DNA from: CAZONU01 sp965370045
GTDB taxonomy: Bacteria > Planctomycetota > SZUA-567 > JAKLDR01
Assembly (NCBI GenBank): GCA_965370045.1
Contig: CBDUSI010000070.1
Span: 1-24,075, forward strand
Reading direction: 5' to 3'
DNA: 24,075 bases
Shown here: positions 15,387 through 22,772 of the stretch, in pieces
How positions within the stretch are numbered: position 1 is the first letter of the stretch
Layout: each line of letters opens with the position of its first letter
Notes under the pieces: generated by a model
What the model was told of the DNA's origin: nothing
Databases searched by the model: none
Seen by the model: only the letters and a program-made list of their open reading frames with translations
Position numbers and translations under genes: made by a program

Positions 15387-15415
15387 AATCTATCCGTGGG
15401 ATGCAACGGAGTCAA
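15387..15415 (-). promoter_or_regulatory. Sigma-70-type promoter for the SbcD/YhaN/M55 operon
   Basis: On the minus strand TTGACT (15410-15415) and TAGATT (15387-15392) are separated by exactly 17 bases; they match the consensus at 5 of 6 and 4 of 6 positions. The start would fall near 15380, about 20 bases before the TTG start codon of the SbcD-like gene. Confidence 0.55.
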
Positions 15416-15438
15416 GGATGGAGATAATTGGCGAAGCC

Positions 15439-15467
15439 TTGCCTTCGGCGGGGCTGAGAGGTACAAT
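15439..15467 (+). promoter_or_regulatory. Sigma-70-type promoter for the radical SAM gene
   Basis: TTGCCT (15439-15444) and TACAAT (15462-15467) are 17 bases apart, with a 5-of-6 match at -10 and 4 of 6 at -35. The start would be near 15474, giving a leader of about 70 bases. That leader holds a direct repeat GGGGAAT (15479-15485 and 15493-15499) and a small inverted repeat CCGGA-N4-TCCGG (15502-15515). A GGAGG lies 7 bases before the ATG. Confidence 0.55.
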
Positions 15468-15545
15468 ACAAGTAGAGCGGGGAATGGAAAATGGGGAATA
15501 GCCGGAGACTTCCGGGGTGACTGAGTCAAGGCTGGAGGGAGAAGT

Positions 15546-17660
15546 ATGTCCACGCACAGCATGACCGGCGGCCGGACCTCGCCCGGAGACGAGACGGCTT
15601 TCTTTCAGGAGCACGGCCGCACCCCGGCGCCGAAGCTCGTCCAGTGGATGGCCACCCTGCGCTGCGACCTGGCCTGCCCGCACTGCCTGGCCGCCGACGG
15701 GCCGGAGATGGCGGACATGCCGCTTGACCGGGTCGAGCGGCTCCTCGACCAGATCGCCGGGATGGGGACCCGCGAGTTCCTGGTCACCGGCGGTGAGCCG
15801 GCCTGTCGTCCGGACCTCCCCGAGGTCGTGGCCATGCTCGGCCGGCGCGGGATCAACTGGACGCTGAACACCGCGGTCAGCCCCGGGCAGCGGCTCAGGG
15901 CCGCGATGAAGGAATACCCCCCGCGCTTCGTGGCGGTCAGCCTCGACGGTCCCGAACGGGTCCACGACCGCTTCCGTGGCCGGGCCGGCGCCTACCGCGA
16001 CGCGCTGGAGGCCATCCGCTTTTACCGCGAAGTGTGTCGCGGCGGGGTGGTCGCCGGGACCACGGTCACCGCCCGCAACTGGCGTCACCTGCACGAGACC
16101 TTCGCCGAGGTGGTCGGGAGCGGCGCGACCGGCTGGGGCTTGCACTTGCTGGTGCCCGAGGGCCGCGCCGCGCGCGACCGCCGGCTCTTCCTCTCCCGCC
16201 GCCAACTCCGGGAGTTGGTCGCCTTCTGCGCCTCGCGGCGCAAGCATTTCCCGGTGGAAATGGCCGACGAGATCGGCTACCTGGGCGAGCGTGAGCCGCT
16301 GGTCCGCGAGGCGCCCTTCTTTTGCTCCGCGGGCCGCACCCAGTGCGTGGTCCTGCCCGATGGCGAGGTGGTGCCCTGCACCACGCTGGACCGTCGGGCC
16401 AGCGCCGGCAACGTCTTCCGCGAGGGCCTGGCCGGGATATGGGAGCGAGGCTTCGCGGCGCTGCGCAGCTGGGAGCCGGAGGGCCGCTGCCGCTCCTGCG
16501 AGTACGCCCCGGCCTGCCGGGGGGGCTGCTGGCTGCAGCGCAAGAGCGGGACGGCCTGTTTCAGGCCCGTCTGGGCCGCGCCGCGCCTGGCGGCGGCGCT
16601 CGGCGGGGCCGCGTGTCTGGGCCTGCTGTCGGCCTGCGCGTCGCAGGCCGGCGAGCCCCGGAAGGAGCCATCCGGGAAGGTCGAGAAGAAACCGACCGTG
16701 AAGGCTAAAGCGCCCGTCCGGCCCGCGCCTGACCGGAAGCACGCGACCGAAAGGTCCGCGATCATAAACTGGTACGCGGCTGGAACGTACGGGGGACGGA
16801 GGGCCCCCACCGTCGCCGAGCTTCGCAAGCGGGTGGAGGCCAGCGATTACGGGAAAACCCCCGCCGGGCGCTACTTCCTGGACTTCACGGCCGCGAAGCG
16901 CGCGCGGGACCTGGGCTCGCGCTGCCGGGCGGTGAAGGCCGGCATGGGGAAGGGAGAATTTTCGCTGTCCATGTCCGCGCTGATGTGGCGTGACCTTGTC
17001 GAGGCCTGCCTGGACGGCAAGGGCCCGTCCGCGCGCGACGCGAAGACGCGCAAAGCCCTCCGCGAAACCCTGGCGGAGTTGGCGGCCGCCTCCCGGAAGG
17101 CCTATGTCAAGCGGTGGGACACCGTGCTTTACTGGTACGTCAAGACGGGCGCAGTGCCGGGCTACGGACTGCGCAGCAAGGCCATTATCCCCTCTCGGGA
17201 GATCGGCGCAAGCATCGGCCGGAACCGCTGGGGCAAGCTCAAGAAGTACGGGAAGAAGTACGCCGAGGCCTATCCTTTCGGAGAGGGCCTGGCCTTGGAG
17301 GCCCGCTGCGGGAAGGAGGCCGGCATGGTCCGGCTGGGCGTCGGCAAGGACGAGAAGTTCGCCGGCAAGTTCAAGCTGCGTATCTTCGACGTCGTCAAGC
17401 TGGCCAAGAGCAGCCGGGTTCAACTCTCATCCGGGCCCGACGAGGTCTCGGTGACGCTGCCCGCCGGGGGCGAACTGGTCTACGCCGACATCCTGCGCCT
17501 GGCCGGCGAGCAGAACCGCGAGAAGTTGGAGAAGGCGGCGCGGGGGCGGCACCGGAGCCTGGAGCCCAGGCCGCTGCTGCTGCCGGCGCTCCGCGCCGCC
17601 GCCGGGAAAGAGAAGACCTGGCGCGCCCGCCGCCGCCTGATGGCCCTGTGGCTTTTCTGA
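15546..17660 (+). CDS. Radical SAM/SPASM protein fused to a membrane-anchored C-terminal region
   Basis: This 704-residue protein has two parts. Residues 1-340 are a radical SAM enzyme: CDLACPHC (C40, C44, C47) binds the 4Fe-4S cluster that cleaves S-adenosylmethionine, GGEP (82-85) binds its amino group, and a SPASM domain follows with Cys at 260, 267, 278, 315, 318, 324, 328 and 338, enough for auxiliary clusters. Such enzymes typically modify peptides or proteins. Residues about 346-364 are a hydrophobic stretch ending in a lipobox-like LSAC, followed by a Lys/Pro-rich linker (about 370-400) and roughly 300 residues rich in Lys, Tyr and Trp with no recognised domain. No start codon is apparent at the junction, so it reads as one polypeptide tethered to the membrane. 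The substrate is unknown. It has its own promoter and a GGAGG 7 bases before the ATG. Confidence 0.82.
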   Translation: MSTHSMTGGRTSPGDETAFFQEHGRTPAPKLVQWMATLRCDLACPHCLAADGPEMADMPLDRVERLLDQIAGMGTREFLVTGGEPACRPDLPEVVAMLGRRGINWTLNTAVSPGQRLRAAMKEYPPRFVAVSLDGPERVHDRFRGRAGAYRDALEAIRFYREVCRGGVVAGTTVTARNWRHLHETFAEVVGSGATGWGLHLLVPEGRAARDRRLFLSRRQLRELVAFCASRRKHFPVEMADEIGYLGEREPLVREAPFFCSAGRTQCVVLPDGEVVPCTTLDRRASAGNVFREGLAGIWERGFAALRSWEPEGRCRSCEYAPACRGGCWLQRKSGTACFRPVWAAPRLAAALGGAACLGLLSACASQAGEPRKEPSGKVEKKPTVKAKAPVRPAPDRKHATERSAIINWYAAGTYGGRRAPTVAELRKRVEASDYGKTPAGRYFLDFTAAKRARDLGSRCRAVKAGMGKGEFSLSMSALMWRDLVEACLDGKGPSARDAKTRKALRETLAELAAASRKAYVKRWDTVLYWYVKTGAVPGYGLRSKAIIPSREIGASIGRNRWGKLKKYGKKYAEAYPFGEGLALEARCGKEAGMVRLGVGKDEKFAGKFKLRIFDVVKLAKSSRVQLSSGPDEVSVTLPAGGELVYADILRLAGEQNREKLEKAARGRHRSLEPRPLLLPALRAAAGKEKTWRARRRLMALWLF

Positions 17661-17778
17661 AAACAACGCAAGTGTGCCGGGTGGAGAGTGCCCAGCCACC
17701 CCACCTGGACGGCCAAACCCCGGCGCTGGGGTGAGTCACAAGACCCCACCCCCCGCCCTGCCCCTTCCCCATTTCCCC

Positions 17779-17807
17779 TTGACATCTCCGCCGTGCTAAA
17801 CTACCCT
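17779..17807 (+). promoter_or_regulatory. Sigma-70-type promoter for the response regulator/ATPase gene
   Basis: A perfect TTGACA (17779-17784) is followed after 17 bases by TACCCT (17802-17807), a weak -10 keeping the key TA and final T. It lies in the 197-base gap after the radical SAM gene. The start would be near 17814. Two GC-rich inverted repeats earlier in the gap (near 17680-17705 and at 17717-17732) lack a U tract and are not called terminators. Confidence 0.45.
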
Positions 17808-17820
17808 CACTAGGTTACTT

Positions 17821-17857
17821 GGGAGGGAGGTGAGGCCCGGCGCTTCGGCCTTTTGCT
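17821..17857 (+). promoter_or_regulatory. Leader with ribosome binding site and intervening hairpin
   Basis: A strong purine-rich ribosome binding site (GGGAGGGAGGTG, 17821-17832) is 25 bases from the ATG at 17858, too far for normal use. Between them AGGCC and GGCCT (17834-17838 and 17847-17851) can pair around an 8-base loop. Folding this stem would bring the binding site to about 7 bases from the ATG. No other in-frame start fits the binding site better. The effect on translation is an inference. Confidence 0.4.
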
Positions 17858-18751
17858 ATGAGTTCCCCTAAGAAGCATTCCGTCCTGGTGGTCGACGACG
17901 AGGCCCCCATGCGCGCCTTCCTCCAGAAGCTGCTGGCCCGGGAGGGCTACGCCGTCGCCGTCGCCGAGGATGGCGCCTCCGCCCTCGAGGAGCTGGCGCG
18001 CGCCGAGTACGACGTGGTCGTGCTGGACATGCGCCTGCCCGGCATGGGCGGCAACGACGTCCTGCGTCGCGTGCGCGAGGAGAAGCCCGACGTTGCCGTG
18101 ATGGTCATGACCGCCTACCCCAGCGAGGAGGCGGTGATCGAGAGCATGACCGAGGGCGCGGTGCGCTTCCTGATCAAGCCCTTCACCACCGAGGAGTTCC
18201 TGCGCGCGCTGGCCGGCGCGCTCCACGACCTGCGCCACGTGGATACGGTCCGCGAGGGCATCACCGTGCGCGGCGGCTTCCGCGACTGGGTGGAACTCAC
18301 CGCCCCCAGCGGGCAGGAGTACCTCGACCGCCTGGAGAACTTCGTGGACGCGCTCTACGACGTGCGCCTGGGACCCACCGAGAAGGAAGACCTCAAGATC
18401 GCCATCAGCGAGATAGCCTCCAACGCCATGGAGTGGGGCAACAAGCGCGATAAAGACCGGCGCATTCGGGTCTCCTATTGCCTCTTCCCGGAGGAGATCG
18501 TCTTCAAGGTCGCGGACGACGGCGAGGGCTTCACCCCCGCCGAGGTGCCCGATCCCGGGGAGAACCCCGTGGCCCACATCATCCGGCGCATGGAGGAAGG
18601 CAAGCGCGTCGGCGGCTACGGAATGTACATCGTTCGCAAGGTCATGGACAAGGTCATCTACAGCGAGAAGGGCAACGTGGTCATCCTCTCCAAGACGCTG
18701 GCCGGCAGGCAGGCTGCCTCCGCCGAAAGGGGGTCCCATTCCCGTGGCTGA
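17858..18751 (+). CDS. Response regulator fused to an RsbW-like histidine kinase ATPase domain
   Basis: This 297-residue cytoplasmic protein joins two signalling modules. The receiver (about 6-120) is intact: the acidic pair D13-D14, phospho-acceptor D57 in VVVLDMRLPG, T85 and K107 in IKPF. The second half (about 150-285) is a HATPase_c domain of the anti-sigma/serine kinase type (RsbW, SpoIIAB): N box SEIASNAMEWGN, G1 box VADDGEGF and G2 box GGYGMYIVRKVMDKV. No dimerisation/His box is present, so it is not a sensor histidine kinase. The likely role is a phosphorylation-controlled switch protein or serine kinase acting on an anti-sigma-antagonist-like partner; this is inferred. No such partner is next door. 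The following gene overlaps its end by 8 bases, so the two are coupled. Confidence 0.88.
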   Translation: MSSPKKHSVLVVDDEAPMRAFLQKLLAREGYAVAVAEDGASALEELARAEYDVVVLDMRLPGMGGNDVLRRVREEKPDVAVMVMTAYPSEEAVIESMTEGAVRFLIKPFTTEEFLRALAGALHDLRHVDTVREGITVRGGFRDWVELTAPSGQEYLDRLENFVDALYDVRLGPTEKEDLKIAISEIASNAMEWGNKRDKDRRIRVSYCLFPEEIVFKVADDGEGFTPAEVPDPGENPVAHIIRRMEEGKRVGGYGMYIVRKVMDKVIYSEKGNVVILSKTLAGRQAASAERGSHSRG

Positions 18752-19973
18752 TCAACCGCACTCCATCATCCTCTCCGGAGGGACGCCCGCCGACGTGGGC
18801 CCGGCTATGGCCAAGCTCTTCGCCATAGACCCCAAGCTCGCCGGGCAAATCGCCGGAGCCGCGCCCATCGTGCTGGTCGAGGACCTCACCGCTGACCAGG
18901 CCGGCGGCGTGCGCGCCGCGCTGGACGAGTTGGCCGCCGCCGGCGCCGGAATCGAGGTCAAGGCCGGCAGCGTGGGCTCCATCCCCAAGGTCGGCTGGGG
19001 CGGCGTGCCCAAGATAGCCGGCAAGCTGGCCACCGAGTACACCTCTGTCGCGCCTCCGGCCGCCGCCGGCGCGCCGGGCAGCTTCTGCTGTCCGGCCTGC
19101 GGCGCGAGCTTCACGCTGGTGCAGCAGGGCGCGGCCGCGGCGGTGCCCTCCCCCGCGCCGGCCGGCGCCAAGATGACCGCCAAAGACTCCGGCTTCGAGG
19201 AGATCCCGCTGCCGGACGCGCTCAAGGCCCTGGAGTCGCCCCCCGAGCTGCCCGACGTCCCGGAGATTCCCGCGGCGGCCCCCGCGCCCAAGGCCGAGCC
19301 CCAGCCCCAGCCGGTCGGCGGAGCCATCAAGGCCAGCAAGATGAATCCCAGTTCCAGCGGACCGATGGCCCTGGAAGACTTCGAGGCGGGGCTGGCCTCG
19401 GACGACAGCCTGCTGGCCGACCTCGACGACGGGTTGCCCGACGTGCCCGACGAGCCGGTCAGGCCGGTGCCCGCCAAGCGCGCCGCCAAGGCCCCGCTGG
19501 TCAACGTGCAGGGCATGGACCAGATCGGCGTTCAGCCCCTGGACGCGCCCGCGGCGCCGGTTGCCAAGGCCAAGGCCGCACCGGTTGCCAAGGCCAAGGC
19601 CGCGCCGGTCGCCAAGGCCAAGCCGGCTGCTCCCAAGGCCAAAGCCGCGCCGGTCGCCAAGGCCAAGGCCGCGCCGTCTACGCGCAAGATTGCCGACCCC
19701 GCCGCCGGCGGGGGCAACCCAGACGAGAAGGTCAACATTTTCGCGAACAGGAGCAATAACCCCGAACTGATCGGGCTCCTGGCCAAGATCCGCGGGGTCA
19801 GCGAGGCGGAGGCCGAGGAACTGGCCGCCAAGCCCCTGGTTACCGTTGCCAAGAACATCTCCCGCAAACAGGCCGAGGTGATCAGGAAGAAGTTCAGCGA
19901 GAGCAAGATTTCCGTGCGGCTGACGCCGGTGCGCGCCTCGCAGCGCATGAAACCGCCGGACATCAAGCTCTAG
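18744..19973 (+). CDS. Two-domain protein with Ala/Lys/Pro repeat linker, function unknown
   Basis: This 409-residue protein is not matched to a named family. The N-terminal 75 residues and the C-terminal 80 residues each look like a small alpha/beta domain resembling the C-terminal domain of ribosomal protein L7/L12 (helix, GVSEAEAEEL, then KQAEVIRKKF and a final SVRL strand). That resemblance is an impression from the pattern. Between them are a single CPAC knuckle (about 116-119), a Pro/Ala/Asp-rich acidic stretch, and a basic linker built from APVAKAKA repeats. Such linkers resemble those of bacterial histone H1-like or pyruvate-dehydrogenase-type proteins. GTG at 18744 lies inside the end of the response regulator gene. 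Coupling suggests a role in the same signalling system. It has no signal peptide or membrane segment. Confidence 0.72.
   Translation: MADQPHSIILSGGTPADVGPAMAKLFAIDPKLAGQIAGAAPIVLVEDLTADQAGGVRAALDELAAAGAGIEVKAGSVGSIPKVGWGGVPKIAGKLATEYTSVAPPAAAGAPGSFCCPACGASFTLVQQGAAAAVPSPAPAGAKMTAKDSGFEEIPLPDALKALESPPELPDVPEIPAAAPAPKAEPQPQPVGGAIKASKMNPSSSGPMALEDFEAGLASDDSLLADLDDGLPDVPDEPVRPVPAKRAAKAPLVNVQGMDQIGVQPLDAPAAPVAKAKAAPVAKAKAAPVAKAKPAAPKAKAAPVAKAKAAPSTRKIADPAAGGGNPDEKVNIFANRSNNPELIGLLAKIRGVSEAEAEELAAKPLVTVAKNISRKQAEVIRKKFSESKISVRLTPVRASQRMKPPDIKL
19554..19670 (+). repeat. In-gene tandem repeat encoding an APVAKAKA linker
   Basis: A 24-base unit (GCGCCGGTTGCCAAGGCCAAG plus GCC) occurs at 19554-19577, 19578-19601 and 19647-19670, with a shortened and a diverged copy between. 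The copies differ by single silent changes. Each encodes about eight residues of Ala, Pro, Val and Lys, making a flexible basic linker. Being in frame and nearly identical, the copy number may vary by slippage. Confidence 0.8.
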
Positions 19974-19976
19974 AGT

Positions 19977-20531
19977 TCAGGCGCGGCGCTTTTCGGAAAG
20001 AGATTCCAGCGCCGTGCGGAAGGCCTGGAAGGCCTCCTTGCCAAAGAGCACGAAGCGCACGCGCTCGACGCCGCCCCCCGCCTTCAGGAAACCGGCCGCC
20101 GCGCCCAGCGCCACCGGCGCGGCCTCTGCGAGAGGATAGCCGTAGACCCCGCAGCTGATCGCCGGGAAGGCCACGCTCTTGAGGCCCTTCGCGGCGGCGA
20201 TTTCAAGGCTTTGAGTATGGCAGCTGGCCAGGAGCTCAGGGTCTTTCGGCTTCCCCGAGTAGACCGGTCCCACGGTATGAATCACGTACTTGGCAGGGAG
20301 CCTGCCGCCGGTGGTGATGACCGCCTGCCCGGTTGGCAGCCGGCCGCGCTCGGCGACTATCTCCCTGCACTCGGACAGGATGTCCGGGCCGCCAGCGCGG
20401 TGAATGGCCCCGTCAACGCCGCCGCCGCCGGTGAGTGAGGAGTTGGCCGCGTTGACGATGGCTTCGGAGTCGTCTTTGGTGAGGTCGCCCTCGACAACTT
20501 CGATTTCCGCGCCGGCTATCTCGCGCTTCAC
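19977..20531 (-). CDS. Macro domain protein (ADP-ribose-binding, O-acetyl-ADP-ribose deacetylase type)
   Basis: This 184-residue, single-domain protein is of the macro family. Members bind ADP-ribose and some remove ADP-ribose from Glu/Asp or deacetylate O-acetyl-ADP-ribose (YmdB type). Motifs are GDLTKDDSEAIVNAANSSL, GGGGVDGAIHRAGG (the binding loop), TGQAVITTGG, VIHTVGPVY and FPAISCGVYGYP (second loop). The catalytic-type GGGGV-DGA and the NAAN Asn are present, so activity is plausible. GTG at 20531 was chosen over GTG at 20552 because GGAGGG (20540-20545) lies 8 bases upstream of it. It is convergent with the repeat-linker gene, 3 bases apart. It sits below the VWA gene on the same strand, but a terminator lies between, so it is probably expressed separately. 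Confidence 0.9.
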   Translation of the reverse strand: MKREIAGAEIEVVEGDLTKDDSEAIVNAANSSLTGGGGVDGAIHRAGGPDILSECREIVAERGRLPTGQAVITTGGRLPAKYVIHTVGPVYSGKPKDPELLASCHTQSLEIAAAKGLKSVAFPAISCGVYGYPLAEAAPVALGAAAGFLKAGGGVERVRFVLFGKEAFQAFRTALESLSEKRRA

Positions 20532-20565
20532 GAGCCCCGCCCTCCCCTGCACCTCACGGCCACCA

Positions 20566-20603
20566 TAACAGAAAGCGCCCGCCGGCTCAAGGCTGGCGGG
20601 CGC
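20566..20603 (-). terminator. Intrinsic terminator after the VWA lipoprotein gene
   Basis: A 12-base-pair stem with one G-U pair (20575-20586 and 20592-20603; arms GCGCCCGCC and GGCGGGCGC plus the inner GGC/GCT) closes a 5-base loop. On the minus strand it is followed by TTTCTGTT. It lies 27 bases beyond the stop of the VWA gene. Confidence 0.75.
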
Positions 20604-20629
20604 CCGCTGCTTTGTCGTTCTGTCTGCTG

Positions 20630-22645
20630 CTAGAACACTTCCGGTGCGGCGGCGAGCTTGATCGTTCCGGCCACCTTGCGGGGCTCCTTGGCGTCCAGGC
20701 CGGCGGTCTTGCGCAGGGTGGACTCCAGCTTCTCGATGAGTTGCAGCTCCTTCTCGGCGCCGGGGACGTCCCCGATCTGCGAGGCGAACCAGTCGGCGAA
20801 CTTGCCGAGCCCGCCCGCGGCGTCCGCGGCGGTCTTCTTGTTGAGCTGCATCACCCGGCCCACGCGCCGGACGCCCTCCGGGAAGGCCATGGGCTTGCAG
20901 CCCTTGCGGGCCATCGGGGCCCAGGCGATGTCGTGGCGGACCGGGTAGATCTGCCCGCGGCAGGCGGCCTTGAGGGCCACCGCCGCGTCGGCCAGCAGCA
21001 CGGCCTTCTTGGCGCCGGGCTGCGAGTAGTAGGGGGTCTTGCCGGTGGCGTCCACCTTGCCGGGCAGGCGCGCGACCAGCTTCTGGGTGATCTGCTCGCC
21101 GTTGACGGTCACGAAGGCCAGCTCCAGGTTGGCGATGATCTGCTTCTCGCTTGAGCCGTCGGGGGCCAGCTTGATGGCTACCATGGTGGTCCCGCCCCCG
21201 CCGCGCTTGGAGAGGAACAGCGACGGAATCTTGATGCTGGCCTTGCCGGACTCCTTCTTGAAGTCGGGCACACCGAGCACGTCGCCGACCGTGGCGCCCT
21301 TGGCGGGGGTCAGCTCGATCGTGACGTCGTAGGCCACCGGGGTGACCATGAAGTCGAACTCCTCGTCGAACACCTTGCTGATCTTCGCCGCGTTCTCGAG
21401 GTAGAAGTAGTTGGCCCCGCGGACCTGGAATATCTTGTAGGCCAGGTTCTGGCCGAAGTCGATGCCCACGCCGAAAGCTGTGACGCCAATGCCCAGCGCG
21501 GCGGCGCCCTCCATCATGGGGGTGAAGCCGTAGGCGCTGGTGGTGCCCACGTTGGGGCGGGCGTCGGTCAGCAGGAAGACCCGCGGCGACTTGTCCTTCT
21601 CGCCGAGGTTCGCGGCAACCAGCTTGTAGCCCAGGTCCATGCCCGCGGCGATGTTGGTGCTGCCCCCGGCGCGGATGGTGGAGATCTTGTCCTTGAGGGC
21701 CTTACGGTCCTTGACAACCTGCGAGTCAACCAGCACCCAGGCGGTGTGATTGAAGAGCACCACCGCCAGGCGGTCCTTCTCGCCGAGCTGGTCGACGAGC
21801 TTGACCAGGGCCTGCTTGGTGGCGGCGATGCGCGGGCCGTTCATCGAGCCGGAGACGTCCATGACCACGGCGAGGTTCAAGGGCTTGCGCTTGAACTTGG
21901 CCAGTTCCATGTCCAGTCCGAAGCCGATCTGGACCATGGCCTCGGGGGTCTTCCGCCCGTAGCGCCGAGTCCAGGCTACCGAGGCCGAGCCGTAGAGCTC
22001 GCCGGCGCCGGTGGCTTCGCCATCCAGGGGAATGTCGTGCTCGCTGAGCAGCCCCTCGACGGTGACCATCTCCGAAGCGGGGACCTTGCCCTCGCCGATG
22101 TAGCGCCGGGCCATGCCGATGTCCTGCATCCCGCCGGCGGTGACGCCCACCTTGGCGGCGTCGGCCAGGCCGCGCCCGAAGCCGCCGCCGGCGCCCTTGC
22201 TGCCGTGGCGGACACTGCCCATCTGCTTCATGGGCATGGCACCGGGCTTGGGCATCCTGGTCATTGCCGGGGCGTTGGGCGCGCCGCCGTAGCGCTTCTT
22301 CACCTTGTAGCCCTTGCCGCTGGCCGACTCGGCCGCGCTGTGGGGCATCTTGCCCTCGGGCAGCTTGCCGGTCTTGGCGACCTCACCGAGTTCCTTGTGA
22401 TAGGCCAGGGCGTACTTGCTGAGCTTGGTGGTGTCCACCTTGTAGGGCTTCTTGGTGATGCCCACGGTGCGGACGGCTTTGCCGTCGTCCTTCTTGAGGG
22501 CGCCCTTCTTGCCGGCGCCGGCCGGTTTCTTTCCGTCGTCGCCCTTGTCGGCGCAGGCGGCCAGGAACATGCAGGCGCCCACGACCAGGCCGGCGGCGGT
22601 TGCCAGCCGCAAACCGCTGACAATGTGTCTCTTACGCGTGTCCAT
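20630..22645 (-). CDS. VWA domain-containing lipoprotein
   Basis: This 671-residue lipoprotein has a basic N-terminus, a hydrophobic stretch and the lipobox FLAAC ending at C31, so residues from 31 onward should be outside the cytoplasmic membrane, lipid-anchored. Residues 32-60 are a Lys/Gly-rich linker. A YfbK-like segment (RYIGEGKVPASEMVTVEGLL, 181-200) precedes the von Willebrand A domain (about 255-430), whose metal-binding MIDAS is complete: DVSGS (D263, S265, S267), T330 in GGSTN and D361 in LTDARPN. About 230 further residues follow with no clear domain. It probably binds a protein or surface ligand through a divalent metal. AAAGGAGG lies 6 bases before the ATG. It has its own terminator and follows the thiolase gene after 127 bases. 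No partner MoxR ATPase is in the window. Confidence 0.88.
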   Translation of the reverse strand: MDTRKRHIVSGLRLATAAGLVVGACMFLAACADKGDDGKKPAGAGKKGALKKDDGKAVRTVGITKKPYKVDTTKLSKYALAYHKELGEVAKTGKLPEGKMPHSAAESASGKGYKVKKRYGGAPNAPAMTRMPKPGAMPMKQMGSVRHGSKGAGGGFGRGLADAAKVGVTAGGMQDIGMARRYIGEGKVPASEMVTVEGLLSEHDIPLDGEATGAGELYGSASVAWTRRYGRKTPEAMVQIGFGLDMELAKFKRKPLNLAVVMDVSGSMNGPRIAATKQALVKLVDQLGEKDRLAVVLFNHTAWVLVDSQVVKDRKALKDKISTIRAGGSTNIAAGMDLGYKLVAANLGEKDKSPRVFLLTDARPNVGTTSAYGFTPMMEGAAALGIGVTAFGVGIDFGQNLAYKIFQVRGANYFYLENAAKISKVFDEEFDFMVTPVAYDVTIELTPAKGATVGDVLGVPDFKKESGKASIKIPSLFLSKRGGGGTTMVAIKLAPDGSSEKQIIANLELAFVTVNGEQITQKLVARLPGKVDATGKTPYYSQPGAKKAVLLADAAVALKAACRGQIYPVRHDIAWAPMARKGCKPMAFPEGVRRVGRVMQLNKKTAADAAGGLGKFADWFASQIGDVPGAEKELQLIEKLESTLRKTAGLDAKEPRKVAGTIKLAAAPEVF

Positions 22646-22772
22646 CCAATGCCTCCTTTCGGAATGATCCGGTATGCCCCGTTCTCAGGTCACCGGGTTA
22701 GACGCCGGTTCCGGTCGAAGGTTTCGCCAAAAAACCTGGAAAACAGTCAGATAGGCGGATTTGCGCGCGCGG

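Noticed and set aside
15390..17423. Minus-strand open frame of 677 codons opposite the radical SAM gene
   Set aside because: Antisense shadow in high-GC DNA without motifs; the plus strand carries CxxxCxxC and SPASM cysteines.
17717..17732. ACCCC-N6-GGGGT inverted repeat after the radical SAM gene as a terminator
   Set aside because: Short stem and no U tract.
19554..19670. Tandem 24-base repeats as a CRISPR-like array
   Set aside because: The copies are directly adjacent without unique spacers and are in frame, encoding a protein linker.
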